Assembly (NCBI GenBank): GCA_027704905.1
Contig: CM051019.1
Span: 24,176,038-24,240,037, forward strand
DNA length: 64,000 bases
Origin: Muraenolepis orangiensis
Lineage: Eukaryota > Chordata > Actinopteri > Gadiformes > Muraenolepididae
Direction of reading: 5' to 3'
Numbering within the stretch: the stretch's first letter is position 1; each line of letters begins with the position of its first letter. The notes below the pieces were generated by a model, which was not told the origin of the DNA, made no database searches, and saw nothing but the letters and a program-made list of their open reading frames with translations. The translations under genes and the position numbers were made by a program. Below are positions 20,632 to 30,952 of this stretch, piece after piece.

Positions 20632-20691
20632 GGTCTGAGCTCCGTCAGTGACGACCAGCCAATCAGAGGTCCAGGAGCCAGTCATGACGAG
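20632..20691 (+). CDS. Receptor gene 2: cytoplasmic tail exon A
   Basis: A 60-base phase 0 exon between gggttcag and gtgaga is fully open: GLSSVSDDQPIRGPG then ASHDE. It is serine and aspartate rich with no tyrosine. It joins in frame to both the exon ending at 14452 and the one at 20867. The call rests on the continuous frame across three independent splice junctions. Confidence 0.6.
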
Positions 20692-20866
20692 GTGAGACTT
20701 CCAGACATCCTTTTATTTTAAACACACACGCACACATCATTTATTTATTCATACAATTATGATCTGGCTTTTGAAAGACATGTCATGGATTCATCTGAAA
20801 ACCCTGTACGAAATGTCATGAATGTCATTGAATCAAGCGCAGTAATGCATCTAACTCCACATCCAG

Positions 20867-20974
20867 CCAACCACGTCACAGTCTCTGAGTGGGGAAGGAC
20901 ATCTGGACGGAGGTCTAATGTACGCCTCTATTGTCCTGACCGAGGGACAGAGGACCGTGGACCCATGGCAGCAG
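20867..20974 (+). CDS. Receptor gene 2: cytoplasmic tail exon B with ITIM
   Basis: A 108-base phase 0 exon between acatccag and gtaaac encodes 36 residues: PTTSQSLSGEGHLDGG, LMYASIVLTEGQ, RTVDPWQQ. LMYASI at residues 17-22 fits the ITIM consensus (S/I/V/L)-x-Y-x-x-(I/V/L), which in known receptors recruits SHP-type phosphatases after tyrosine phosphorylation. This predicts an inhibitory tail. The exon joins in frame to the last exon, placing the next ITIM tyrosine 20 residues downstream, a spacing seen in tandem-ITIM receptors. Confidence 0.7.
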
Positions 20975-21538
20975 GTAAACCTGGCTCCTTGAGATCAGGG
21001 GGTTTTCAAAGTGTGAGGCGGCTCATCTCCCCTGGGGGGCGCCAGAGGGTTTTAAGGGAGACGCAGAGAAACTGTATGTAAACTTGGTTAACACTGGTAG
21101 AGCCGTCGAAATTGGTTTTAAGTTTTTGCATGAATTATTTTAGAATAAATAGATAAACATCAAATAATAATAATAATAATCAAATAATAATAGCAAAACA
21201 GACACAGGTAACACATGAGCGGCAAAAAATAATAATACGTAAAGTAAATAAGAACAGAGTTCGATCACTTTACTTAGAAAGAAACAGCATAAAATGACAA
21301 TAATTAAACAAGTATTGAGCAGGTTGAACCGTGGGTGTATTTACAATGATATCTGGTTCCGTTCTGGTCCCGCATGCGCACTGGTACAAGGGACCATCTA
21401 TAAGGACCGTCTGTAAGGGAGCGTGGTGTAATACAATGTTCTCTATAAAGTACAATAATAAATACAATTAGGCTATAGTGAATGGATTCAGGCTTGCTGT
21501 TTATTTGACTGTTTATTCAAATATAGCATAGCACCGTG

Positions 21539-21890
21539 GCTATGTCCGAAATCATTCCCTCATCCCTATTCTCTGCCTTAGGAGTTCATTGTAGAGGACT
21601 ATATAGTGAAATCATCAGCTAAATGAAAGAAATACTACAAATCACCGGTAATGACGTCATTGCTGTCTCATAATTATACGTGCTAGATCTACGTCGGTGG
21701 ATGTCGCTTGTCCATCTGTCATTTGTCTTACAGCGTAATGCATGGTTGGATATATAGGCCTACTTGGTTTGTGACCATTGGTTCAAGACTACTTTTCACG
21801 ATGCATTGTGGGATATATATAGGGCTAAATAATTCTCACTACATTGGGACAGCACTACTACATATAGTGACTAGTGAGTGGGACACGGCC
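21539..21890 (+). mobile_element. MITE related to 5883-6361, opposite orientation
   Basis: Ends GGCTATGTCCGAAATC and GTGGGACACGGCC. Internal AGAGGACTATATAGTGAAAT, CTCATAATTATACG and TTTTCACGATGCATTGTG segments match the reverse complement of the gene 1 intron copy. Both sit in the last intron of their receptor genes. Confidence 0.65.
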
Positions 21891-22020
21891 CACGTGACAG
21901 CGTGGTGCAGCGCATCAGGTCACGGGACATCGTGGAAGGAAGTGACATCATGGAACAACATTCAGTTAATGGTTATTCCATCACGTCACCAATATAACAT
22001 TTATAACATTTAATATACAG

Positions 22021-22160
22021 GTTACCTACACCTCAGTGAGGGCCCCTCCCAGACATGGCGAAATTGCCGGTGACCTCCCGTACACGACGCCACATACGCC
22101 ACCGTTAACAAGCGGCCCAAATGACGTGAGGTCCGCAGACGAGTATGTGATGAAATGGAG

Positions 22161-22236
<76 letters not shown>
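22021..22236 (+). CDS. Receptor gene 2: terminal exon, second ITIM and polyglutamine end
   Basis: After the acceptor (taatatacag) the phase 0 frame begins VTYTSVRAPPRHGEIAG. VTYTSV is a second ITIM-consensus hexapeptide. It continues LPYTTPHTPPLTSGPNDV and RSADEYVMKWS, with two further tyrosines. It then runs into 24 consecutive CAG codons, ending at TAG 22234-22236. The stop is itself a CAG unit with C changed to T, inside a longer CAG/TAG array. The protein therefore ends in a pure polyglutamine tract whose length is set by the microsatellite. Alternatively splicing could bypass this end, but no donor is evident before the repeat. Confidence 0.7.
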
Positions 22237-22288
22237 CAGCAGCAGCAGCAGTAGCAGCAGCAGTAGCAGTAGCAGTAGCAGCAGCAGT

Positions 22289-22350
<62 letters not shown>

Positions 22351-22441
22351 TAGCAGTAGCAGTAGCAGCAGCAGCAGTAGCAGTAGCAGCAGCAGCAGTA
22401 GCAGTAGCAGCAGCAGTAGCAGCAGCAGCAGCAGTAGCAGC
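22160..22441. repeat. CAG trinucleotide array with TAG variants
   Basis: About 94 triplets in one register: a pure CAG block first, then mixed CAG and TAG. The first part is translated in receptor gene 2; the remainder would be 3' untranslated. Confidence 0.95.
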
Positions 22442-23440
22442 CAGAAGTTATCAATTGTATGAAAATAGCAACAACAACAAAAACTTGTGGTTGAAAATAA
22501 AAAACTGTGTTGATAATATTAACCATCATGTGTGTGAACACGTTGTTTTTGTCAATAACTGCAAAATGCTTTTTTTATATGAGCTACGAAAAAAGTGCAA
22601 AAATTGTGAATTACCGCAAGTGATCGCTAACTACCGCTTACAAAACTTCACTAGAAAAAAGGCAGTTTTCTGAAGAAATTGCGACTTGAACTGATTTTTT
22701 TTAAACGTCTTTCCAAAAGATTGCTGGCTCTAAATAATTTGGAACATTGTTACGGTTTAATGGAGTTTGAGTTTAAAAAGTTGGTTAACGTCTATGAGAC
22801 AAAGGAAAAGTACAAAGGGGGTATCCATCTAAAACTGTCTGTGCAGCTTTCGTATTGCATATTGTTTGTGTAGATATGAGCATGACGGGAGAATCATGGT
22901 TCCGGTTGCATTAGCATCTAGAAACATAGCAAACTGAAGCAGACACCACCGCATAAATATGCGAACATTGTGCTATGTAATATGTGTGAATATAGATGTC
23001 GAAATGTGATGATTTGTTGATTTGTTCAAAATCATGAACAATAACATGATATGATATGTAATGCTTCAATTATAGTTCCAACTCATAAGTGACTTGAATT
23101 TCAGCAGCCTACTTCATTGATGTCTGGGAACAACACAGTAGGCTGCTCTCTCCTTATATGATGAAAAGGCCAGTATTTAGATGGCCTCTAGAGGGCGCCA
23201 TAGACTCAACTGACGGGACAGTGAAAAGTAGTTCACTACCTGTTCTTATTTAATATCCATTATTTCATATCAAATACATGCTTTATTATGTATGTTAAGT
23301 TGCTTTGTCATCGACATGACACATCTTCCATTTTAGCCGTATGTCCAATTGTATTAAGGGTTGATTGTAATTGTTTTGATGAGCTTTATATTAAAGATGT
23401 CTGCTACTAAATGCCCTGTGTTTACTTTGTTCATATGCCC
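22442..23440 (+). other. 3' flank of gene 2
   Basis: AT-rich, no coding signal beyond chance frames. ATTAAA at 23390-23395 is a candidate poly(A) signal. TAGAGGGCGCCATAGAC at 23190 echoes the 3' flank of gene 1. Confidence 0.45.
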
Positions 23441-24769
23441 TGACATAATATAGATATATCAATTATAGAATATATCGATTTATACTTATGTTCAGCTGGC
23501 TTTACAACGGTATTGCCTTCCAAATGTTTGAAAGAACACTTCAGTTTAATATCCGTACGTCAATATCCATTTAAACTAAATACAAACTGCATAATAGATC
23601 AAACGTATGTGTTTGTTTTGTTCGAATTGCAATTCTTGGAGAAGCGATCAACAAATCAATTCCAATACAAGAGAGGAAAAAACATCCCATTTGTTGCAAC
23701 CCTCCGTGGACGACGCGCACCAATCACAGGCCTGCGTGTGTTCCAAATATGGTCTGACAGTTCCCGAGTCCCGCCCTTCTTTGTGGATTCGACCAATAGA
23801 GAACCCTCGGAATCCCCATAGATACGAGACCCAGACACAAACAGTGATACCGCAAGTGATCCCGTTTCATCCACTTCAACGGACCAAAACCATGAGGTGA
23901 TCAGAGTTGAGTCTCACGTAAAGACGGGACCTTTCACTAGAGGAAAGACTGGATGGGCGCCATGGAGGCTGGACGGTGGCGGTTTGTGGGAGGCCAACGA
24001 CCCCCTGCAGGGCAGGACCAGACCCAAGGAGGACCGATTATAATATGAAGGTAGCAGTTAGATAGAGGGACAATTGGACCTAACGGAGGCCTGAATGAAA
24101 CTTCGCGGACGTTTCATTCCCATCAGAGGGATCCGGTGAGCAGCGCCTTACGCGGTGGGGTTGTTCCCGATGACCAAAGCGCATTTTCTGCATCGTCTGG
24201 CAACATTGCTCATATTTAAACCTCCGCCCCCCCCCCCTGTGTGACTCGACGATGTAAAATGCGGGTTGTTACTTTTATCGGTTTGATTGATATCGTATTA
24301 CAGTTATCGCCGGTGACTTGGAAGTATAGCAGCAACAAACAACACACAACACACAAATAATGAGGATTTTCTAGCCCCGCCGTGCGGTCCCGCTATACCA
24401 GGGGTACTCAAACTTTTTTAATAAAGTGCGTGACAGAAATCAACATCCATAACATATACACACACATTCAATAGTACAGTATGGTGAACTAGTGGAGACA
24501 TGGCCTGTTGGCCTGTAGCAAACGTCCTGAACCTCACTGACCCAAGGGTTCATTTGGGGTGTTTTCACAATGTTCATCGTGGAAGATCCACTCACAGCAA
24601 TAAGTGAACCAAACATGATAAGCTAATGAATGACCACCTTTTGAAGGTGGGGGACATTTGCTGCATCTTTGTCCAGAATGTCACATGTCTCACGGTTGCG
24701 GTGGTTGGCAGGGGGCGTGGCCAAGCCGCGTGCGCTGGTGGCGCGCACACACACACCTGTCAGCTACTG
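23441..24769. other. No gene recognised
   Basis: Contains a CpG-richer stretch (about 23700-24180) without a recognisable product. A C-run lies at 24228-24238, and CAGGGGTACTCAAAC at about 24399 resembles a hAT end. The segment 24640-24769 may be the 5' flank of the following LINE. Confidence 0.4.
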
Positions 24770-25443
24770 TCGCGGCTCAACATTACGGCGGAGCCATTGT
24801 CTACGCGCGGAGTCAGCTGTTCTCGCTACAACAGACCTCGCTGCAACGGGAAAGGCCCGACATCCCCGACCTCCCCAGGGAGCTGAGGAGGACGTACAGA
24901 GGACGCAAGGCTGGACGTAAACAGCGGGAGAGACAGCGGGAGAGGAAGCGGAGATATAAACCATATCTCCCTTCCATCACCATGGGGAAAGTGAGGTCGC
25001 TAGCGAACAAGATGGACGAGCTAGCGGGCCTGGTGAGGACCCAGCGGGTGTACCGGGAGAGCAGCGTGCTTTGTTTCACGGAGACGTGGCTCCACGAGGA
25101 CACCCCGGACTCCAATGTTACCGCGGACGGCTTTCTGACCGTCCGGGCGAACAGGACGCACCGAGAGAGTGGCAAGAGGAAAGGTGGGGGACTTGCTATT
25201 CTCGTTAACAACAAGTGGTGTAACCCTGGACATGTTACTGTGAAGGAACGTGTGTAGCCCGGACATTGAACTGCTGGCTGTGAGTCTGCGGCCATACTAT
25301 CTGCCGCGAGAGTTCTCCCATGTGCTTCTTGTTGTTGTTTACATTCCACCGTCGGCAAACGCGGCGCTCGCGTGTGACGTCACCCACTCCGTCGCCGCAA
25401 GACTTCAGACACAGCACCCTGAAGCATTCATCGCGATATCATT
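24770..25443 (+). pseudogene. L2-type LINE fragment, endonuclease region, copy 1
   Basis: Encodes the N-terminal region AQHYGGAIVYARSQLFSLQQ and the start of an APE-type endonuclease (MGKVRSLANKMDELAGLV, LCFTETWLHEDTPDS). It is about 95% identical to the start of the adjacent full-length copy. A two-base loss at about 25253 (CGTGTGTAG) stops the frame at 25257. The expected active-site asparagine (NVRSL in the sister copy) is lysine here, but the catalytic glutamate of FTETWL is kept. The fragment ends abruptly at CATCGCGATATC. Confidence 0.8.
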
Positions 25444-25580
25444 GACTTCCGGCGCTGCGACGAGCGGCAGCCAGCAACAGTTGCTCCCCCTCCCCTCTTA
25501 CTTTTTAGTTATTTATTCTTATATTATTGTTGTTTTTAGTATAGTTTTTTGTTAAGTAGCTGTGCAACCCTCAGCCAGCT

Positions 25581-28500
25581 ATGTTTAGGGAAGTGTTTGC
25601 CGTGTTTCTCATTCTGGGGACACTGTTACTGAACCGTGTCTCCGTCGTGGCTCAACATTACGGCGGAGCCATTGTCTACGCGCGGAGTCAGCTGTTGTCG
25701 CTACAACAGACCTCGCTGCTACGGGAGAGGCCCGACATCCCCGACCTCCTCGGGGAGCTGAGGAGGATGTACAGGGGATGCAAGGCTGGACGTAAACAGC
25801 AGGAGAGACAGCGGGAGAGGAAGCGGAGATATAAACCATATCTCCCTTCCATCACCATGGGGAACGTGAGGTCGCTAGCGAACAAGATGGACGAGCTAGC
25901 AGGCCTGGTGATGACCCAGCGGGTGTACCGGGAGAGCAGCGTGCTTTGTTTCACGAAGACGTGGCTCCACGAGGACACCCCGGACTCCAATGTTACCGTG
26001 GACGGCTTTCTAACCGTCCGGGCGGACAGGACGCACCGTGAGAGTGGCAAGAGGAAAGGTGGGGGACTTGCTATTCTCGTTAACAACAAGTGGTGTAACC
26101 ATGGACATGTTACTGTGAAGGAACGTGTGTGTAGCCCGGACATTGAACTGCTGGCCGTGAGTCTGCGGCCATACTATCTGCCAAGAGAGTTCTCCCATGT
26201 GCTTCTTGTTATTGTTTACATTCCACCGTCGGCAAACGCGGCGCTCGCGTGTGACGTCACGAGACTTCAGACACAGCACCCTGAAGCATTCATCGCAATA
26301 TCTGGGGACTTCAACCACGTGACTCTGGCTGCAACACTGCCCACCTTCAAGCAGTTTGTGGACTGTCCCACCAGGGAAAACAAGACACTGGACCTGCTGT
26401 ATGCCAATGTTAAGGAGGCATACAGCGCCACCGCCCTTCCTCCTCTTGGAAGGTCAGACCACAACCTCATCCACCTCCAGCCCCTGTATAGGCCTCTAGT
26501 ACAGCGGCTGCCTGTGACCACAAGGACTGTGAGGAGATGGTCACAGGAGGCCGATGAGGACTTGCGGGGCTGCTTTGAGTCAACAGACTGGGATTTCCTC
26601 TGTGATTTGCATGGAGAGGACCTTGATGATCTCACGGAATGTATAACAGGGTACATCAACTTCTGTGTGGATAGTGTTGTTCCCATAGAGACTGTACGCT
26701 GTTTCCCCAACAACAAGCCATGGGTCACCCGAGACATCAAGGTCCTGCTCAATGAGAAGAAGAGGGCCTTCAGAGATGGGGATAGGGAGCAGATGAGGCG
26801 GGTTCAGAGGGAGCTGAAGGAGAGGATCCAGCAGGGCAAAGACAACTACAGGAGGAAGCTGGAGCACAAACTTCAGCAGAACAACCTGAAGGATGTGTGG
26901 AGTGGCATGAGGAGCATCACTGGCTACAAACAACCTGGTAGCCAGACAATGGGGGGGGGTCCTGATCGGGCCAACAAGTTGAATTTGTTTTTCAATAGAT
27001 TCAATGAGTGGGCTCCGGTCTCTCCCCCCCCCCCCAGCCCCTCTACAACCATTCCCCTCCAGCCCCCCAGCCCCAGCCCTGCTGTCCCCCCTCCCCGACG
27101 GTCCCTCTCCAGCATCAACATACCTGTTCTCTCTCCCCCACCACCACTACCTCACCCCTCCCCCATCAACACAACAGTGACTCTTCCTGCCCCCACACAC
27201 GGCACACATACCTTCACAGCTGAGCAGGTGAGGAAAGTGCTGTGCAGGGTCCATCCAGGCAAGGCTGCTGGTCCTGACGGCGTCAGCCCGAGGGTCCTCA
27301 AAACATGTGCTGCCCAGCTGAGTGGAGTCCTGCAGTACATCTTCAACCTGAGCATGAGACTGGAGAGGGTCCCTGTGCTGTGGAAGACATCCTGCCTGGT
27401 GCCGGTTCCAAAGAAGGCACGTCCCAGCACCTCAAACGACTACAGGCCGGTGGCGCTGACGTCCCACGTGGCGAAATCCTTTGAGAGGCTGGTCCTGTCG
27501 CTTCTTCGGCCCCTGGTCAGATCATCGCTGGACCCTCTTCAGTTTGCCTACCAGCCGAAACTGGGAGTGGAGGACGCCATCATCTTACTGCTTCATCGTG
27601 CCTACGCCCACTTGGACAGACCCGGGAGCACTGTGAGAATCATGTTTTTCGACTTCTCCAGTGCGTTCAACACCATCCGGCCTGCCCTGCTGGGAAGTAA
27701 GCTGACGGCGATGAAGGTGGACTCTTCCCTGGTGTCCTGGATTACTGACTATTTGACTGGTCGTCCACAGTTTGTCAGACTGCAGGACTGTGTGTCTGAC
27801 ACTGTGGTCAGCAGCACTGGTGCTCCACAGGGAACTGTTCTTTCCCCATTCCTGTTCACCCTTTACACCTCAAACTTCCAGTACAACTCTGTGTCCTGCC
27901 ATCTGCAGAAGTTCTCAGACGACTCTGCAGTTGTTGGTTGTGTCAGCGAGGGAAACGATGAGGAGTACAGGGGTGTCGTGGACTCCTTCGTTGAGTGGTG
28001 TGAGCTGAACCACATGCAGCTCAACACTGACAAGACGAAGGAGATGGTGGTGAACTTCCGCAGGAGGAAATCCACACCCACACCCATTTCCATCAAGGGT
28101 GTGTCCGCTGAAGTTGTTCAGGAATATAAATACCTGGGAGTTCATCTGGACAACAAACTGGTCTGGGCCAAGAACTCTGAGGCTGTGTACAAGAAGGGCC
28201 AGAGCCGTCTCTACTTCCTGCGGAGGCTCCAGTCCTTCAACGTTTGCAACAAGATGCTGAACATGTTCTACCAGTCGGTGGTAGCCAGTGCCATCTTCTC
28301 CGGTGTCGTGTGCTGGGGAAGCAGGTTGAGGTCAGCAGACGCCAACAAGATCAGCAGGATTGTCAGGAAGGCTGGCGCTGTCCTGGGGGTCCAGCTGGAC
28401 TCCTTGTTGGTGGTGTCTGAGAGAAGAATGCTGTGCAAGCTGCGTAGTATCCTTGACAACAACTCTCACCCTCTCCATCAGGTGCTGACCTCATATAGAA

Positions 28501-28601
28501 GCACCTTCAGCAACAGACTCATTCCACCCAGGTGCACCACAGAACGCCACAGGAAGTCCTTTCTTCCTGTGGCCATCAGTCTCTATAATTTGTCTCTTTA
28601 A
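25581..28601 (+). CDS. L2-type LINE polyprotein (endonuclease-reverse transcriptase), 1006 aa
   Basis: An uninterrupted ORF from ATG (MFREVFAVFLILGTLLLNRV). An APE-like endonuclease spans about residues 90-300: NVRSLANK, FTKTWL, ISGDFNHV, GRSDHNL. A proline-rich linker follows near 480-530 and a reverse transcriptase near 580-860: FFDFSSAFNTI (motif A), STGAPQGTVLSPFLF (motif B), FSDDSAVVG (motif C). It nicks target DNA and copies the element RNA. The catalytic glutamate of the endonuclease FTETWL is lysine here, so target nicking is probably lost. The C-terminus ends early (SLYNLSL) compared with copy 3, which continues through RLFNSSTSGRERDSGDSVT. Confidence 0.85.
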   Translation: MFREVFAVFLILGTLLLNRVSVVAQHYGGAIVYARSQLLSLQQTSLLRERPDIPDLLGELRRMYRGCKAGRKQQERQRERKRRYKPYLPSITMGNVRSLANKMDELAGLVMTQRVYRESSVLCFTKTWLHEDTPDSNVTVDGFLTVRADRTHRESGKRKGGGLAILVNNKWCNHGHVTVKERVCSPDIELLAVSLRPYYLPREFSHVLLVIVYIPPSANAALACDVTRLQTQHPEAFIAISGDFNHVTLAATLPTFKQFVDCPTRENKTLDLLYANVKEAYSATALPPLGRSDHNLIHLQPLYRPLVQRLPVTTRTVRRWSQEADEDLRGCFESTDWDFLCDLHGEDLDDLTECITGYINFCVDSVVPIETVRCFPNNKPWVTRDIKVLLNEKKRAFRDGDREQMRRVQRELKERIQQGKDNYRRKLEHKLQQNNLKDVWSGMRSITGYKQPGSQTMGGGPDRANKLNLFFNRFNEWAPVSPPPPSPSTTIPLQPPSPSPAVPPPRRSLSSINIPVLSPPPPLPHPSPINTTVTLPAPTHGTHTFTAEQVRKVLCRVHPGKAAGPDGVSPRVLKTCAAQLSGVLQYIFNLSMRLERVPVLWKTSCLVPVPKKARPSTSNDYRPVALTSHVAKSFERLVLSLLRPLVRSSLDPLQFAYQPKLGVEDAIILLLHRAYAHLDRPGSTVRIMFFDFSSAFNTIRPALLGSKLTAMKVDSSLVSWITDYLTGRPQFVRLQDCVSDTVVSSTGAPQGTVLSPFLFTLYTSNFQYNSVSCHLQKFSDDSAVVGCVSEGNDEEYRGVVDSFVEWCELNHMQLNTDKTKEMVVNFRRRKSTPTPISIKGVSAEVVQEYKYLGVHLDNKLVWAKNSEAVYKKGQSRLYFLRRLQSFNVCNKMLNMFYQSVVASAIFSGVVCWGSRLRSADANKISRIVRKAGAVLGVQLDSLLVVSERRMLCKLRSILDNNSHPLHQVLTSYRSTFSNRLIPPRCTTERHRKSFLPVAISLYNLSL

Positions 28602-28792
28602 TTCATCTACCTCGGGTCGTGAGAGGGACAGTGGAGACTCGGTGACCTTAGGCCAACGCACTGTTATTATTATTTTTTGGTCAACGCACTGTAAATCCTT
28701 TCACTGTAATTTTGCACTGTAAATTCAATTTCACTTTTCACTTTTCACATGTCACTTTTTCAGTATTCATCAGAGTTATTTATTAATATATT

Positions 28793-29012
28793 TGTAATGT
28801 TACGTGCATTCCTTGTTTGTGTTCCTACCTATTTTCTTTCTGTTTAAGGGGTTCTAGTGACACCTATAGGCCATTAGGTAAATGTTTCCTATTTTTCTTA
28901 ATTACATCGAGATTCTCATTGGTTGTTAGAATTCATGTGGGTTGTTAGTCACGTGATCAGAGCAGCGCCATTTTCCAGAAAGCAAGCTAGTAATCAGCAA
29001 TGTTCAAGGGCT
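28793..29012 (+). mobile_element. Partial BEL/Pao LTR at duplication junction
   Basis: Identical to the first 220 bases of the LTR at 31144, starting TGTAATGTTACGTGC and stopping at CAAGGGCTTT. It has no own insertion history: it is the duplicated left edge of the BEL element. Confidence 0.85.
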
Positions 29013-30952
29013 TTCTGTGTGGATAGTGTTGTTCCCATAGAGACTGTACGCTGTTTCCCCAACAACAAGCCATGGGTCACCCGAGACATCAAGGTCCTGC
29101 TCAATGAGAAGAAGAGGGCCTTCAGAGATGGGGATAGGGAGCAGATGAGGCGGGTTCAGAGGGAGCTGAAGGAGAGGATCCAGCAGGGCAAAGACAACTA
29201 CAGGAGGAAGCTGGAGCACAAACTTCAGCAGAACAACCTGAAGGATGTGTGGAGTGGCATGAGGAGCATCACTGGCTACAAACAACCTGGTAGCCAGACA
29301 ATGGGGGGGGTCCTGATCGGGCCAACAAGTTGAATTTGTTTTTCAATAGATTCAATGAGTGGGCTCCGGTCTCTCCCCCCCCCCCCAGCCCCTCTACAAC
29401 CATTCCCCTCCAGCCCCCCAGCCCCAGCCCTGCTGTCCCCCCTCCCCGACGGTCCCTCTCCAGCATCAACATACCTGTTCTCTCTCCCCCACCACCACTA
29501 CCTCACCCCTCCCCCATCAACACAACAGTGACTCTTCCTGCCCCCACACACGGCACACATACCTTCACAGCTGAGCAGGTGAGGAAAGTGCTGTGCAGGG
29601 TCCATCCAGGCAAGGCTGCTGGTCCTGACGGCGTCAGCCCGAGGGTCCTCAAAACATGTGCTGCCCAGCTGAGTGGAGTCCTGCAGTACATCTTCAACCT
29701 GAGCATGAGACTGGAGAGGGTCCCTGTGCTGTGGAAGACATCCTGCCTGGTGCCGGTTCCAAAGAAGGCACGTCCCAGCACCTCAAACGACTACAGGCCG
29801 GTGGCGCTGACGTCCCACGTGGCGAAATCCTTTGAGAGGCTGGTCCTGTCGCTTCTTCGGCCCCTGGTCAGATCATCGCTGGACCCTCTTCAGTTTGCCT
29901 ACCAGCCGAAACTGGGAGTGGAGGACGCCATCATCTTACTGCTTCATCGTGCCTACGCCCACTTGGACAGACCCGGGAGCACTGTGAGAATCATGTTTTT
30001 CGACTTCTCCAGTGCGTTCAACACCATCCGGCCTGCCCTGCTGGGAAGTAAGCTGACGGCGATGAAGGTGGACTCTTCCCTGGTGTCCTGGATTACTGAC
30101 TATTTGACTGGTCGTCCACAGTTTGTCAGACTGCAGGACTGTGTGTCTGACACTGTGGTCAGCAGCACTGGTGCTCCACAGGGAACTGTTCTTTCCCCAT
30201 TCCTGTTCACCCTTTACACCTCAAACTTCCAGTACAACTCTGTGTCCTGCCATCTGCAGAAGTTCTCAGACGACTCTGCAGTTGTTGGTTGTGTCAGCGA
30301 GGGAAACGATGAGGAGTACAGGGGTGTCGTGGACTCCTTCGTTGAGTGGTGTGAGCTGAACCACATGCAGCTCAACACTGACAAGACGAAGGAGATGGTG
30401 GTGAACTTCCGCAGGAGGAAATCCACACCCACACCCATTTCCATCAAGGGTGTGTCCGCTGAAGTTGTTCAGGAATATAAATACCTGGGAGTTCATCTGG
30501 ACAACAAACTGGTCTGGGCCAAGAACTCTGAGGCTGTGTACAAGAAGGGCCAGAGCCGTCTCTACTTCCTGCGGAGGCTCCAGTCCTTCAACGTTTGCAA
30601 CAAGATGCTGAACATGTTCTACCAGTCGGTGGTAGCCAGTGCCATCTTCTCCGGTGTCGTGTGCTGGGGAAGCAGGTTGAGGTCAGCAGACGCCAACAAG
30701 ATCAGCAGGATTGTCAGGAAGGCTGGCGCTGTCCTGGGGGTCCAGCTGGACTCCTTGTTGGTGGTGTCTGAGAGAAGAATGCTGTGCAAGCTGCGTAGTA
30801 TCCTTGACAACAACTCTCACCCTCTCCATCAGGTGCTGACCTCATATAGAAGCACCTTCAGCAACAGACTCATTCCACCCAGGTGCACCACAGAACGCCA
30901 CAGGAAGTCCTTTCTTCCTGTGGCCATCAGTCTCTATAATTTGTCTCTTTAA
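29013..30952 (+). pseudogene. Duplicated 3' half of the L2 ORF, frameshifted
   Basis: It repeats residues about 361-1006 of the 25581-28601 ORF. One G is missing from the G-run near 29303-29310, shifting the frame and ending it at ...MGGVLIGPTS. The reverse transcriptase part then reopens (about 29330-30952) and is otherwise identical to the first copy. It lacks any 5' half. Confidence 0.85.

Noticed and set aside
22026..22541. Cysteine/tyrosine-rich minus-strand frame and alanine-rich plus-strand frame across the CAG array
   Set aside because: These are alternate frames of the trinucleotide repeat. Only the glutamine frame connects to a spliced, phase-compatible exon.
23690..24060. Possible host exon in a CpG-richer segment
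   Set aside because: No splice-compatible open frame with recognisable protein features; left as unassigned.
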